Assembly (NCBI RefSeq): GCF_900094935.1
Contig: NZ_FMBA01000014.1
Coordinates: 1 to 57,481 of the forward strand
Origin: Gilliamella intestini
GTDB lineage: Bacteria; Pseudomonadota; Gammaproteobacteria; Enterobacterales; Orbaceae
Length of the DNA: 57,481 nucleotides
Direction: 5' to 3'
The notes under the pieces were generated by a model that ran no database searches, was not told the origin of the DNA, and saw nothing but the letters and a program-made list of their open reading frames with translations. The stretch's first letter is position 1. Each line of letters begins with the position of its first letter. The position numbers and the translations under genes were made by a program. Below, piece after piece: positions 1-8,461 of the stretch.

Positions 1-244
1 ATTCATAGGCCATATTGACAACGGCTTGTTCTATATGTGGCTCTACCCGATTTTTTTCGATAGGCTTTTTACGACTGATTTCTTGAAGCGCAAGCTCACC
101 CCCTTGCTCATACAGTTTTTTAAAGCGATAATAACTATCTCGACTGTATCCCATGACTTTGCAAGCTTGTTGAACGTTACCGAGTTGCTTAGCTAATTCT
201 AGCAGTCCTAGTTTAGGTTTAATGATTTTGGCGGTTTGATTCAT
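1..244 (-). mobile_element. IS481-type transposase, N-terminal fragment cut by window edge
   Basis: The minus strand reads from an ATG at 244 to the window edge without a stop (81 codons). The protein begins [20 protein letters not shown] and continues with a helix-turn-helix region ([20 protein letters not shown]). This layout of an N-terminal HTH followed by a basic stretch ([16 protein letters not shown]) is typical of IS481-family transposases. The DDE catalytic core would lie beyond the window. A Shine-Dalgarno-like GGAGAG precedes the ATG. The outer end of the element should lie to the right, before about position 300, but I cannot define its inverted repeat from one end. Family assignment is by recognition of the N-terminus and is fairly firm. 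Confidence 0.8.
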
Positions 245-313
245 TTCTGACTCTCCTTTTTGTGTTATAAAATAACTTAAATGTCAGATTAAGTAAAGAC
301 TATTGCATATTAC

Positions 314-342
314 TCTAAAAAAAGCCCGCATTTGCGAGCTTT
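314..342 (-). terminator. Rho-independent terminator of the antitoxin gene
   Basis: Read on the minus strand, the hairpin AAAGC-(mismatch)-CGCA with a two-base loop (321-342) runs into a T-rich tract (TTTTTTTAGAG). It lies 36 bp past the stop of the antitoxin gene. Confidence 0.7.
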
Positions 343-377
343 AGATTTGATTTGTATATCAGATTTTCTATATCCTG

Positions 378-680
378 TTAACAACAATCTGCATGTTTTC
401 GTGATGAAAACTGCATTTGCAAACCTAATTCTTGAACAATTTTAAAGATTGTATTAAAAGTAGGATTATCCTCACCTGATAACGCTTTATAAATACCCTC
501 ACGACTTATACCTTTCTCTCGTAAAAGCTGACTGATGTTTTTAGCTCTAGCTATATCACCAAGCGCAATAAATAAGAACTTAGGATCGCCTTCTTCTATT
601 GCAGCATTTAAATATTCTTGCATTTCTTCATCGGTGTTTAAAAAATCAACCACATCAAAAGTTTTAAGTTTTGTAGTCAT
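378..680 (-). CDS. Antitoxin of a HigBA/RelE-type module, HTH protein (orphaned)
   Basis: The product is a protein of about 100 residues. It has the layout of the 'putative addiction module antidote' family: an N-terminal segment (TTKLKTFDVVDFLNTDEEMQ), then a helix-turn-helix (AKNISQLLREKGISREGIYK, followed by ALSGEDNPTFNTIFKIVQEL). Such antitoxins bind the operon promoter and neutralise a RelE/ParE-fold ribonuclease. I place the start at 680 rather than at an upstream ATG at 692, because 692 lies inside the toxin reading frame. The toxin stop (683-685) is 2 bp from this start, the usual toxin-first arrangement. Here the toxin is broken, so the antitoxin may now act only as a DNA-binding protein. 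The unusual C-terminus ends ADCC. Confidence 0.75.
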   Translation of the reverse strand: MTTKLKTFDVVDFLNTDEEMQEYLNAAIEEGDPKFLFIALGDIARAKNISQLLREKGISREGIYKALSGEDNPTFNTIFKIVQELGLQMQFSSRKHADCC

Positions 681-682
681 AA

Positions 683-936
683 TTAGCCCCATTTATTTAC
701 TAGTTCCTTAGCAATTTTTATATCTTCTTTTTGTGTATTCTTATCACCACCACACAATAAAATAACAATCTCATTATTGCGATTAACAAAATAAACTCTA
801 TATCTTTTTCCGCAGTGAATACGTATTTCTGATACACCCACTTCCTACAGGTTTGACATCACCAAAATTACCTTCTTGTATACGACGAATACGAACATTG
901 GTTAATAAGTAGTTGGCAAATTAAAATCACTACCAT
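683..936 (-). pseudogene. Decayed RelE/HigB-type toxin
   Basis: Two minus-strand frames together spell a toxin C-terminus. One frame gives FANYLLTNVRIRRIQEGNFG followed by DVKPVG. The other, joined by a one-base shift near 840, gives GVSEIRIHCGKRYRVYFVN and LLCGGDKNTQKEDIKIAKEL, ending at 683. The family normally reads ...RIRRIQEGNFGD-K-VG-GVSE-RI-YG-GYRVYF..., so the shift is real damage. The N-terminal third is also shortened and has no convincing start. It pairs with the antitoxin directly downstream. The conclusion is that the toxin is dead unless the base shift is a sequencing error, which would not repair the missing N-terminus. Confidence 0.7.
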
Positions 937-1013
937 AAATACCTGTAACAAATCAAAGATCCTCAAACAAGTTTTATTATGGCATAATATGCGCTAATTC
1001 ATATTTCCACGAC

Positions 1014-1049
1014 TTCACTCAAAGGCTAATTATTACTTATATGAGTGAA
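1014..1049. repeat. 8-bp inverted repeat in the ybiT leader
   Basis: TTCACTCA (1014-1021) is repeated inverted as TGAGTGAA (1042-1049), 27 bp ahead of the ybiT start. It could be a small operator or an mRNA hairpin. No known regulator motif is recognised. Confidence 0.3.
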
Positions 1050-1075
1050 ACGCATGTTAAAGAGAGTAAATTCTA

Positions 1076-2668
1076 GTGTTAAGTACAAATAACATCACAA
1101 TGCAATTTGGCAGTAAACCATTATTTGAAAATATCTCGGTTAAATTCGGTAATGGTAATCGTTATGGTTTAATTGGCGCCAATGGTAGCGGTAAATCAAC
1201 TTTTATGAAAATTATTGGTGGTGATTTAGTGCCAACATCTGGTAATGTTGCTTTAGATCCTCATGAACGATTAGGTAAGTTACGCCAAGACCAATTTGCG
1301 TTTGAAGAGTTTACCGTGCTTGATACGGTAATTATGGGACATGCCGAATTATGGCAAATCAAACAAGAGCGTGACCGCATCTATTCACTATCTGAAATGA
1401 GTGAAGAAGACGGCTTTAAAGTGGCTGATTTAGAAACTCAATACGCTGAAATGGATGGCTATAGTGCCGAAGCGCGTGCAGGTGAATTATTATTAGGCGT
1501 TGGTATTCCAATTGAACAACACTATGGTTTAATGAGCGAAGTTGCCCCTGGTTGGAAACTGCGTGTATTATTGGCACAAGCCCTATTTTCAAATCCTGAT
1601 ATATTATTGCTTGATGAACCAACCAATAACTTAGATATTGATACAATCCGCTGGTTAGAAGACACCTTAAATCAACGTGAAAGCACCATGATCATCATTT
1701 CGCATGATCGCCATTTTTTAAATATGGTCTGCACGCATATGGCAGACATGGATTATGGCGAGCTTCGCATCTATCCAGGTAACTATGATGATTATATGAC
1801 AGCATCAACACAAGCGAGAGAGCGTTTATTAGCTGACAATGCTAAAAAGAAAGCACAAATTAGTGAGCTACAATCTTTTGTTAGTCGATTTAGTGCCAAT
1901 GCGTCTAAATCAAAACAAGCAACTTCGCGCGCAAAACAAATTGAAAAAATTAAACTCGAAGAAGTCAAGGCCTCTAGTCGTCAAAATCCATTTATTCGTT
2001 TTGAGCAAGATAAAAAACTATTCCGTAATGCGCTTGTTGTTGAAAACCTAACCAAAGGTTTTGATAATGATCCACTATTTAAAAACTTAAACCTAATGGT
2101 CGAAGTGGGCGAAAAAGTCGCTATTTTAGGAACTAACGGTATTGGTAAAACCACATTAATAAAAACGCTAATGGGCGAGCTTACGCCTGAGCAAGGCGAT
2201 ATAAAATGGTCAGAAAATGCCAATATTGGCTATTATGCACAAGATCATGAATACGAGTTTGAAGAAGATTTAACGGTCTTTGACTGGATGAGTCAGTGGA
2301 AGCAACCAACCGATGACGAGCAAGCTGTACGTAGTATTTTAGGTCGATTATTATTTTCACAAGATGATATTAAAAAGCAAGTTAAAGTCCTATCTGGTGG
2401 TGAAAAAGGACGTATGTTATTTGGTAAATTGATGATGCAACGCCCAAATATTATTGTTATGGACGAGCCAACCAACCACTTAGATATGGAATCGATCGAA
2501 TCACTCAATATGGCCTTAGAACTCTATCAAGGCACCCTATTTTTTGTTTCACACGATCGTGAATTTGTTAGTTCATTGGCAACACGCATTGTTGAAATTA
2601 CACCTAAAAAAGTCATTGATTACACAGGTAATTATGAAGATTACTTGCATAGTCAAGGAATTGAATAA
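1076..2668 (+). CDS. ybiT: ABC-F ATPase YbiT
   Basis: This 530-residue ABC-F protein has no membrane domain and the same length as E. coli YbiT. ABC-F proteins bind the ribosome E site and modulate translation. There are two ATPase cassettes. The first has Walker A GANGSGKS (about residue 34) and Walker [12 protein letters not shown]. Its signature region reads [10 protein letters not shown] instead of LSGG, as in E. coli YbiT. The charged interdomain linker follows (about 235-300). The second cassette has Walker A GTNGIGKT, signature LSGGEKGR and Walker [12 protein letters not shown]. The start is GTG at 1076, giving [17 protein letters not shown] as in the family. A terminator follows, so it appears to be a single-gene transcript. 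Confidence 0.93.
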   Translation: MLSTNNITMQFGSKPLFENISVKFGNGNRYGLIGANGSGKSTFMKIIGGDLVPTSGNVALDPHERLGKLRQDQFAFEEFTVLDTVIMGHAELWQIKQERDRIYSLSEMSEEDGFKVADLETQYAEMDGYSAEARAGELLLGVGIPIEQHYGLMSEVAPGWKLRVLLAQALFSNPDILLLDEPTNNLDIDTIRWLEDTLNQRESTMIIISHDRHFLNMVCTHMADMDYGELRIYPGNYDDYMTASTQARERLLADNAKKKAQISELQSFVSRFSANASKSKQATSRAKQIEKIKLEEVKASSRQNPFIRFEQDKKLFRNALVVENLTKGFDNDPLFKNLNLMVEVGEKVAILGTNGIGKTTLIKTLMGELTPEQGDIKWSENANIGYYAQDHEYEFEEDLTVFDWMSQWKQPTDDEQAVRSILGRLLFSQDDIKKQVKVLSGGEKGRMLFGKLMMQRPNIIVMDEPTNHLDMESIESLNMALELYQGTLFFVSHDREFVSSLATRIVEITPKKVIDYTGNYEDYLHSQGIE

Positions 2669-2680
2669 TCAGTTATTAAT

Positions 2681-2715
2681 AAAATAGCCACTAATAATGT
2701 GGCTATTTTTTGTAT
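2681..2715 (+). terminator. Terminator after ybiT
   Basis: AAAATAGCCAC and GTGGCTATTTT form a perfect 11-bp stem (2681-2691 / 2699-2709) followed by a T run. Confidence 0.85.
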
Positions 2716-2767
2716 ATTAATATTTTTTATTATTTTAATACAATGATAAAGTATCTTTTTATCGATG

Positions 2768-4294
2768 CTATTTTCGACAAACGGGAATACATCCATTATT
2801 TTGAAGCGCATTATAACCAACATAACCACTTTGGACATTAACGCCAAATATCCATGTATTTGTAGCCGTCTGACTACTCCAAGTACATCCTCGAGCTAAA
2901 TTAAAACCACTCTGAGGATAACTATATAAATTCCCCCATTCACCATAAAACGTCCCATCTATATCTCGAGATAATCTGGTATTTTTATTATGTATCCAAC
3001 TAGGTAATGATCCGGTTCCATGCCCTGTTACGGCTGTCGCTGCATTTGGAGCATTGCTAAGTTCCATTGGTGAATAAAAATAACTTGCCGCTTCTTCTGC
3101 ACTAATCATCCCTAAATCACGTCCAGCACAAGCATTAGCTGCAGGGAAAATACCATTTCCAGCTAACTCTCTCTCTGTTTTATATTGTGTTGGAGGAAGT
3201 GCTCGTATCCATTTATTAATGGTAAAAGAATAAATAGACGTTTTTGAAGGCGTTATTATATTGGGTTTTGTTCTTGCTGATAAGGTTACATCAAAAGGTA
3301 AATTAGGATGAACGGATGAATTAAAGGTAACAACACCTTCACTTCCTGCTACATTACTTATTGAGACTAAATTTGGATTACTTGATGTATAAATATAATC
3401 ACTCTGTTCGCCACTCATTATTAAAGTAAATTTTGCTTTATCAAAAGCCGTTGTGGGGAATTTAGTAGGAGCCAAAGCCGAAAACCCTTCATTAGGAATG
3501 AAAACGCTAGGGTTATAACCGCCAATAAATTTACAATTTGTCGTATTGGTACAAGTGTTTACGCCAACGCCAGAAGCATCATAAATTTGTAAACTAGCAG
3601 GCTTTATATAGCAAATTTTGAAATCATCAACTTTTATTGTATACGTTTTACTAAGACTACCATAAGCCCGTTCAGATGGTATGCCATATTGAGATTGTAC
3701 TTTAACATTATTAGCACTAATCGTCAATTGATATGGGCCTTGACATGAATCTAATTTATTTTTTAATTCATCAGCAGATAATGTTCTTATCGTACCATCT
3801 GGCTGTCGATAACTCCAAGTAGCAGTTAATGTACCTGTTATTCCCATAGTTAAATGAGCTAAATCACCATCATCATCAGCATAACTTACCCCTACAATAT
3901 TTGATAAATGATTTGGTTGTCCATCAGCAACAACTTTTGTAATAAATTGATTAAATTTGTCCCCATTATGCGCATAAATTACTTTATCTATAGATGGATA
4001 GATTTCTACATAGCCAGAGGAACTATCAGGTTTTTGAAAACTTAATAAATCAGCTAGTTCATTAATAGCAGAGCCATTTAATTTGATATAAGGGGCTGAA
4101 CCTTCAATTTTTTTTATTGTCTTTGCAGATAAAGCAGCATAACTATTAGTAATAGTTAATAATGCCATAAAGATAATAAATAATGTATTTATGGCAATTT
4201 TTATAAACAAGGAATGAATCTTCGAGGAATTTACCTGGAAATATTTTTTACATAAAGAACAAATTAATGCTGTATTGTACCGTGTTGCTTCCAT
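2768..4294 (-). CDS. Secreted adhesin-like protein with C-terminal lectin-like region
   Basis: 508 residues. A long N-region (about 28 residues) precedes a hydrophobic signal segment (residues about 29-53, ending NSYA), which recalls the extended signal peptides of large adhesins. The middle contains beta-rich, Ig-like stretches (KFTLIMSGEQSDYIYTSSNP, VVTFNSSVHPNLPFDVTLSA). The C-terminal ~120 residues (NACAGRDLGMISAEEAASYF ... GEWGNLYSYPQSGF) look like the DUF1566 or C-type-lectin-like domain at the tip of intimin/invasin-type adhesins. Several cysteines could form disulfides. There is no beta-barrel translocator, so it is not a complete inverse autotransporter. The protein encoded at 15649-16581 has the same C-terminal plan. 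The exact function is unknown; host or self surface binding is inference. Confidence 0.6.
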   Translation of the reverse strand: MEATRYNTALICSLCKKYFQVNSSKIHSLFIKIAINTLFIIFMALLTITNSYAALSAKTIKKIEGSAPYIKLNGSAINELADLLSFQKPDSSSGYVEIYPSIDKVIYAHNGDKFNQFITKVVADGQPNHLSNIVGVSYADDDGDLAHLTMGITGTLTATWSYRQPDGTIRTLSADELKNKLDSCQGPYQLTISANNVKVQSQYGIPSERAYGSLSKTYTIKVDDFKICYIKPASLQIYDASGVGVNTCTNTTNCKFIGGYNPSVFIPNEGFSALAPTKFPTTAFDKAKFTLIMSGEQSDYIYTSSNPNLVSISNVAGSEGVVTFNSSVHPNLPFDVTLSARTKPNIITPSKTSIYSFTINKWIRALPPTQYKTERELAGNGIFPAANACAGRDLGMISAEEAASYFYSPMELSNAPNAATAVTGHGTGSLPSWIHNKNTRLSRDIDGTFYGEWGNLYSYPQSGFNLARGCTWSSQTATNTWIFGVNVQSGYVGYNALQNNGCIPVCRK

Positions 4295-4714
4295 TCTTCT
4301 ATAACCTATTCAATTTATGAAATTATTTTTTAATTTGATGTTTTCATATAATACGCCAATTAGTTTTTATAAAATCATTTTTGTTTTAGATAAAAAAATT
4401 ATAGTAACTCACTAAAACAAGCCTATATAAATAAAAAATAACATCACTTTAGTATAAAATGTTAACCTTTTTATTAGGATTTGTAAATATTAGCTTAAAT
4501 ATATTTTACTTACAGTTAAAAAGGAAATCATAAAAAAGAAAAGCATATTAAAATTGTAATATCATCCGTTGATAGTCTATCATTGAAAAACTAGCTGTAC
4601 CAATATATAAAGTGATTTACTCTTAAATAATTTAAAAAATTTTAGTAGCAATAAATATAACCGCTAATGTAATTATTTTTACATACTAATAATTTTTATA
4701 AATTCTTTTTTATG
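4295..4714. other. AT-rich intergenic stretch, nothing recognised
   Basis: No coding frame, RNA gene or strong hairpin is visible between the secreted-protein start and the decayed gene at 4715. The 5' regulatory region of the secreted protein must lie here. Confidence 0.5.
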
Positions 4715-5011
4715 TTAACAACTTGCATAAATGGAAACAACTTCTCCAGAACCAATGTCTATATCAACATTTATATCATCTATACTATTCCATCTGTCCC
4801 AATATCCATCCAATTGTCTTGCGTCACCTCTTCCGAATAAAAGCTTATTGTATAACAACTCACTCCATTATTTATTCTTATATAATTGTCAAAAATGATT
4901 GATATCATATTTATATTTGGTCACAAATTCACTTTTCTTTACTGCTTCTATCGCTTTGAATAAAAAAGGAGTATATTTTTTATCAAGTTTAAAAATAGTA
5001 TTTTTGCTCAT
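4715..5011 (-). pseudogene. Decayed small gene with two compensating frameshifts
   Basis: An ATG at 5011 with a good Shine-Dalgarno (AAGGAGC) opens a frame, MSKNTIFKLDKKYTPFLFKA..., that stops after about 42 codons. The shifted frame continues protein-like (IIFDNYIRINNGVSCYTISF, then YSEEVTQDNWMDIGTDGIV). The original frame resumes with DDINVDIDIGSGEVVSIYAS and stops at 4715. Start and stop are 297 bp apart, an exact multiple of three, so one insertion and one deletion would explain the damage. The intact product would be about 98 residues, of a size and style seen in immunity-type proteins, but I do not recognise the family. Confidence 0.5.
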
Positions 5012-5186
5012 TATATAAGTGCTCCTTACCGAAATACTATATTGTAATTGTTTAGATGATAGAATTAGGCTAACTGATTTATACGAACTTATATTTGCGT
5101 TATTTGATCATTTTAAGAATGATATAAGTACAATGGATTTTAAACAATAAAAAACAAACTACTCATTATCACATGACTAATTTAGT

Positions 5187-5215
5187 TATAAAAATAGCCA
5201 CACCAGTGACTATTT
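5187..5215 (-). terminator. Terminator after yggL
   Basis: The hairpin AAAATAG-x-CAC / GTG-x-CTATTTT (5191-5215) is followed on the minus strand by TTTTTAT, 23 bp after the yggL stop. Confidence 0.7.
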
Positions 5216-5237
5216 TCTATTTAGAATCACCAATAGG

Positions 5238-5573
5238 TTAGAATTCTAATTCATCCCACCAAATATCGATAAGTGGACTGGTTTTGACATTTTTTAAGCC
5301 GTGACTTTCAAGCCATTTTGTGACAACGTCACGATGTTCATCAGTACAGTTGCCGAATTTTTGAGTACAAATAATCCCTTTCCAATTCAAATAACCACTA
5401 CCCTCATAAGCTAAACCATTGGGTTGAATAGCTTCAACAATAAATTGATCAACAATATTATCTAAAGTTTCTTCAGTTGTACCTTCGTCAAAAGACCAAC
5501 TAACAGTAAAACCTAATTCTTTAAACTCGTCGATGTGTAATTTTTTTCGTAAACGTCTACTACGATTAACCAT
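5238..5573 (-). CDS. yggL: YggL family ribosome-associated protein (DUF469)
   Basis: 111 residues beginning MVNRSRRLRKKLHIDEFKEL, which matches the YggL signature (NRSRRLRKK-HIDEF-ELGF) and length. YggL binds the 50S ribosomal subunit in E. coli. The conserved C-terminal tryptophans are present (TSPLIDIWWDELEF). I chose the ATG at 5573 because AAGGA lies 7 bp upstream. An ATG six bases earlier would sit directly on that sequence. The gene lies 27 bp from rhlE on the same strand and may be co-transcribed with it. A GTGAC-N3-GTCAC palindrome lies inside the coding region at 5320. Confidence 0.92.
   Translation of the reverse strand: MVNRSRRLRKKLHIDEFKELGFTVSWSFDEGTTEETLDNIVDQFIVEAIQPNGLAYEGSGYLNWKGIICTQKFGNCTDEHRDVVTKWLESHGLKNVKTSPLIDIWWDELEF
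5320..5332. promoter_or_regulatory. matS-like MatP-binding site (full consensus match)
   Basis: GTGACAACGTCAC matches the E. coli matS consensus GTGAC-RNY-GTCAC at every position. It lies within yggL, in a part of the protein that is not strongly conserved, so coding constraint does not obviously explain it. matP itself lies at 50.3 kb in this window. Confidence 0.6.
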
Positions 5574-5600
5574 AATCATTTCCTTCTTATTTTAATTAAA

Positions 5601-6911
5601 TTAAGTTTGCTTATTTTTAGTGTGATTATGCTTATTGGAGGATTTCACACTATTTTGATTGGATTGCGACGATCGATTTGAAGATGAGCTTGCTCTTTTT
5701 ACTGGCGCACGCCTTGGTAACGATTTTTTTACAGGTTCAGCTTTAATTTTAGGATCAACTTCAAACCCTTTGGTTGTTAATTCTGGAATCGTTTTTTTAA
5801 TTAATTTTTCAATTGCTTTTAATTGTGGCAATTCATCAATGCACACAAGCGAGAGAGCTTGCCCTTGATTCTGCGCTCGCCCTGTTCGACCAATACGATG
5901 AACATAATCCTCAGCAACTTGTGGAAGCTCATAATTGACAACATAAGGTAATAACTCTATATCAAGACCTCGAGCGGCAATATCTGTGGCAACCAATGCT
6001 CTAATTTGCCCGCTTTTAAAATCAGCTAATGCTTTTGTTCGAGCTCCTTGGCTTTTATTACCATGAATAGCTGCTGATTTAATGCCATCTTTCGTTAATT
6101 GTTCCGCTAAATGATTTGCACCATATTTGGTTCGTGTAAAAATTAACACTTGTTGCCACTGATTTTTACCGATTAAATAAGATAGTAGCTCACGCTTACG
6201 ACGTTTATCAACGCGATGTACATATTGCGTGATCTGCTCTGAAGCACTATTAGTTTTAGCAACCTCAATCAATTTTGGTGAATGTAAAATTGTTTCGGCT
6301 AAGGCTTTTATTTCGCTTGAAAAAGTCGCTGAAAACATTAAATTTTGGCGTTTTTTAGGCAACTTAGCGATCACACGACGAATATCATGAATAAAGCCCA
6401 TATCTAGCATGCGATCAGCTTCGTCCAACACCAGTATTTTAACCGTTGACAGATCCACCGCATTTTGTTGCTGTAAATCAAGCAATCGCCCTGGTGTTGC
6501 AATTAAAATATCCACACCACCACGCAATTTCATCATTTGCGGATTAATACTCACCCCACCAAAAACTACTAATGAACGAATGGGCAAATAACGACTATAA
6601 TCGCAAATATTTTCACCTATTTGCGCAGCCAGTTCGCGCGTTGGGGCTAAAATCAAGGCATATAAAGGACGTTTGCCTTTTTTAGGTTTTGGATTATTAG
6701 CTTCTTTTGCTTGCTGTTCAATAAGTTTTTGTAATATTGGTAAACCAAAGCCTGCCGTTTTACCTGTTCCTGTTTGTGCACTCGCCATAAGGTCTTTACC
6801 AGATAAGATTACAGGTATAGCTTGTTGTTGAATGGGAGTTGGGTCGGTATAGTTTTGTTCTTGAATTGCTTTTAAAATCTTGGTATCTAAACCAAGAGAG
6901 TCAAATGACAT
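5601..6911 (-). CDS. rhlE: DEAD-box RNA helicase RhlE
   Basis: 436 residues. An ATP-dependent RNA helicase acting in ribosome assembly and RNA turnover. All motifs are visible in order: Q motif (TPIQQQAIP), motif I AQTGTGKT, Ia PTRELA, motif II DEAD, motif III SAT, motif V ARGLD, motif [10 protein letters not shown]. The N-terminus [16 protein letters not shown] is typical of RhlE. The last 50 or so residues are a basic Ser/Asn/Lys-rich tail, likely disordered and RNA-binding. It is followed by yggL on the same strand. Confidence 0.93.
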   Translation of the reverse strand: MSFDSLGLDTKILKAIQEQNYTDPTPIQQQAIPVILSGKDLMASAQTGTGKTAGFGLPILQKLIEQQAKEANNPKPKKGKRPLYALILAPTRELAAQIGENICDYSRYLPIRSLVVFGGVSINPQMMKLRGGVDILIATPGRLLDLQQQNAVDLSTVKILVLDEADRMLDMGFIHDIRRVIAKLPKKRQNLMFSATFSSEIKALAETILHSPKLIEVAKTNSASEQITQYVHRVDKRRKRELLSYLIGKNQWQQVLIFTRTKYGANHLAEQLTKDGIKSAAIHGNKSQGARTKALADFKSGQIRALVATDIAARGLDIELLPYVVNYELPQVAEDYVHRIGRTGRAQNQGQALSLVCIDELPQLKAIEKLIKKTIPELTTKGFEVDPKIKAEPVKKSLPRRAPVKRASSSSNRSSQSNQNSVKSSNKHNHTKNKQT

Positions 6912-7078
6912 GAAATATTCCTAAAATGAAAAATAAATTATTCATATACATTATAAAGCAATTGAATAATAAATGTCTGACTATTTAAATAATATTAGTA
7001 TATTACTAATTAAAAAAACATTTATTATACCAAAGCGTTATTTTATTTAGATAGGTCAGCAGATTATGTCAAATTTGC

Positions 7079-7531
7079 CTATTTACTGATATCAGGTTTA
7101 TTTATCTTACCTAATGCATTGATTAGATAGTTTATGTAAAAAACACCTAAAATAACCGCATACACTGATTTTGTTTTGGGTTTAATATTATATTCGCCCC
7201 AACAATAGTAAGTTAATACGCTTCGTGCACAATTTGCCCAGATGGAAAACATGACGACACTAACAAAAAACAAGATATTACTTGTTATTTCAAAAAGATT
7301 ATTTTCATATAGTATTGATATAACATCTGCACAAAATAAAACAACATTCAAAATAATCAAAATAATCACATAAATATCACTAACTATTTTTACGCCAAGC
7401 GCATTTTGGATTAGCTTATTACGTTTATAAAACCAAACTACACTATAAATACCCAAAGTAATGATGGAAAACAAAACAAATCTGAAGGTGGTCAAGTTAT
7501 TTTCTTGTTTTAAAAAGTTTAGTCTGTTCAT
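7079..7531 (-). CDS. DUF4234-like small membrane protein
   Basis: 150 residues with four hydrophobic segments (about 17-35, 50-70, 83-103, 122-142). The first carries the pattern FRFVLFSIITLGIYSVVWFY followed by KRNKLIQ, the hallmark of the DUF4234 family (…T-GIY…W-Y+…). This is an inner-membrane protein of unknown function. Shine-Dalgarno-like AAGGAAAAA precedes the ATG. The gene stands alone between rhlE and a long gene-free region. Confidence 0.6.
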   Translation of the reverse strand: MNRLNFLKQENNLTTFRFVLFSIITLGIYSVVWFYKRNKLIQNALGVKIVSDIYVIILIILNVVLFCADVISILYENNLFEITSNILFFVSVVMFSIWANCARSVLTYYCWGEYNIKPKTKSVYAVILGVFYINYLINALGKINKPDISK

Positions 7532-8384
7532 TTTTTCCTTAAATTCATATAACGTCGTTTAGTAGATATTAATTATTTACAACATAACCCCCCCATAAAA
7601 TCCATTGATTTGATTTTAGTTTTTTTGTTATTGTTTGTAACAAAATCAACCCCATTGATATTGTTATCGTTTTATATTATTGGGTTCATAAGTTTTGTTT
7701 AGCTGCATTACATGTTTGTTCTAAACTAGAGCAAACAAATCATCTTAATACTTTAACCAGAAGTAATATGCGATACGCAAGGCAACCTAAACAAGGAAAT
7801 ATACTCACATATAAAAATACAATAAAGTTATCCAATCAAGATTTAAAATATTAAAACGATAACCAATAAAATAATACCACAAAAATGAAAAGCATTCCCA
7901 CATCTTGACTATGAGGGGTAGCAATGTACTTATGCTATTGAATGTATTTAATCCGATAACATTAGTTAAACAACTTTGTTATTTCAGTTAAAATCTTGCT
8001 AAAAATACGTAATTATACGTTAATTTTTATCAATTTAAACAGCATTTTTTACTTAAACACGGTGTGTTCCTGAAACTTTTTAACAAAAATGAGGCAATCT
8101 TTATTTGTTTAGATAAACTGTGTAATAACCCACTGTACCAATCAGAAATTCATCAAACCAACCTATCCACAAACGAATGACATAATCGAAAGCGTGATAC
8201 GAATTTTGAATTAAGATTTAGTATAATCAGCAATTATTTAGCGATTCAAAAAATAGATAATAAAAGCTTAAGCAATTTTAGGGAAAACACCTTATGCATT
8301 TTTAGAGGGGTATTTTAACCATTAAGTGTAAACAACTCGGCGTTTTCCTACAAATAATATTTTTTCATAATATCTTTAATAAAA
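7532..8384. other. About 850 bp without recognisable genes
   Basis: AT-rich, with no open frame of protein-like composition on either strand. It holds one copy of the window's dispersed repeat (8053-8090). It also holds an imperfect long-range inverted repeat: TAGGGAAAACACC at 8279-8291 against GGCGTTTTCCTA at 8339-8350, enclosing 47 bp. A TTAAGTGT at 8323 matches half of the palindrome at 8385-8417. Confidence 0.5.
8053..8090 (+). repeat. Dispersed intergenic repeat, copy 1
   Basis: Contains the conserved core CCTGAAACTTTTTAACAAA, preceded by AAACACGGTGT. It shares this core and spacing with copies at 14969, 22543, 47600 and 54787. It lies in the long gene-free region upstream of nikA. Confidence 0.6.
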
Positions 8385-8417
8385 ACACTTAAATGATATT
8401 TATTATCATTTAAGTGT
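8385..8417. promoter_or_regulatory. Perfect 33-bp inverted repeat, presumed operator of the nik operon
   Basis: Arms ACACTTAAATGATA (8385-8398) and TATCATTTAAGTGT (8404-8417) are perfect complements around a 5-bp centre, 44 bp before the chosen nikA start. The inner 15 bp, TGATATTTATTATCA, differ from the Fur core TGATAATCATTATCA at two positions, one of them central. It does not resemble the E. coli NikR site (GTATGA-N16-TCATAC). A metal-responsive repressor is inferred; which one is open. Confidence 0.65.
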
Positions 8418-8461
8418 ATGCTACTATTTTGGCTTTGATAATGATAATTAATGGATTTTGT

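Noticed and set aside
4229-4257. Sixth copy of the dispersed repeat (CCTGGAAATATTTTTTACA)
   Set aside because: Similar but has inserted bases, lies inside a coding frame and lacks the upstream AAACG/GTATA part; probably chance.
8414-8461. GTG start giving NikA 16 extra residues
   Set aside because: The start lies inside the operator palindrome and the extension is not NikA-like; the ATG at 8462 gives a normal signal peptide.
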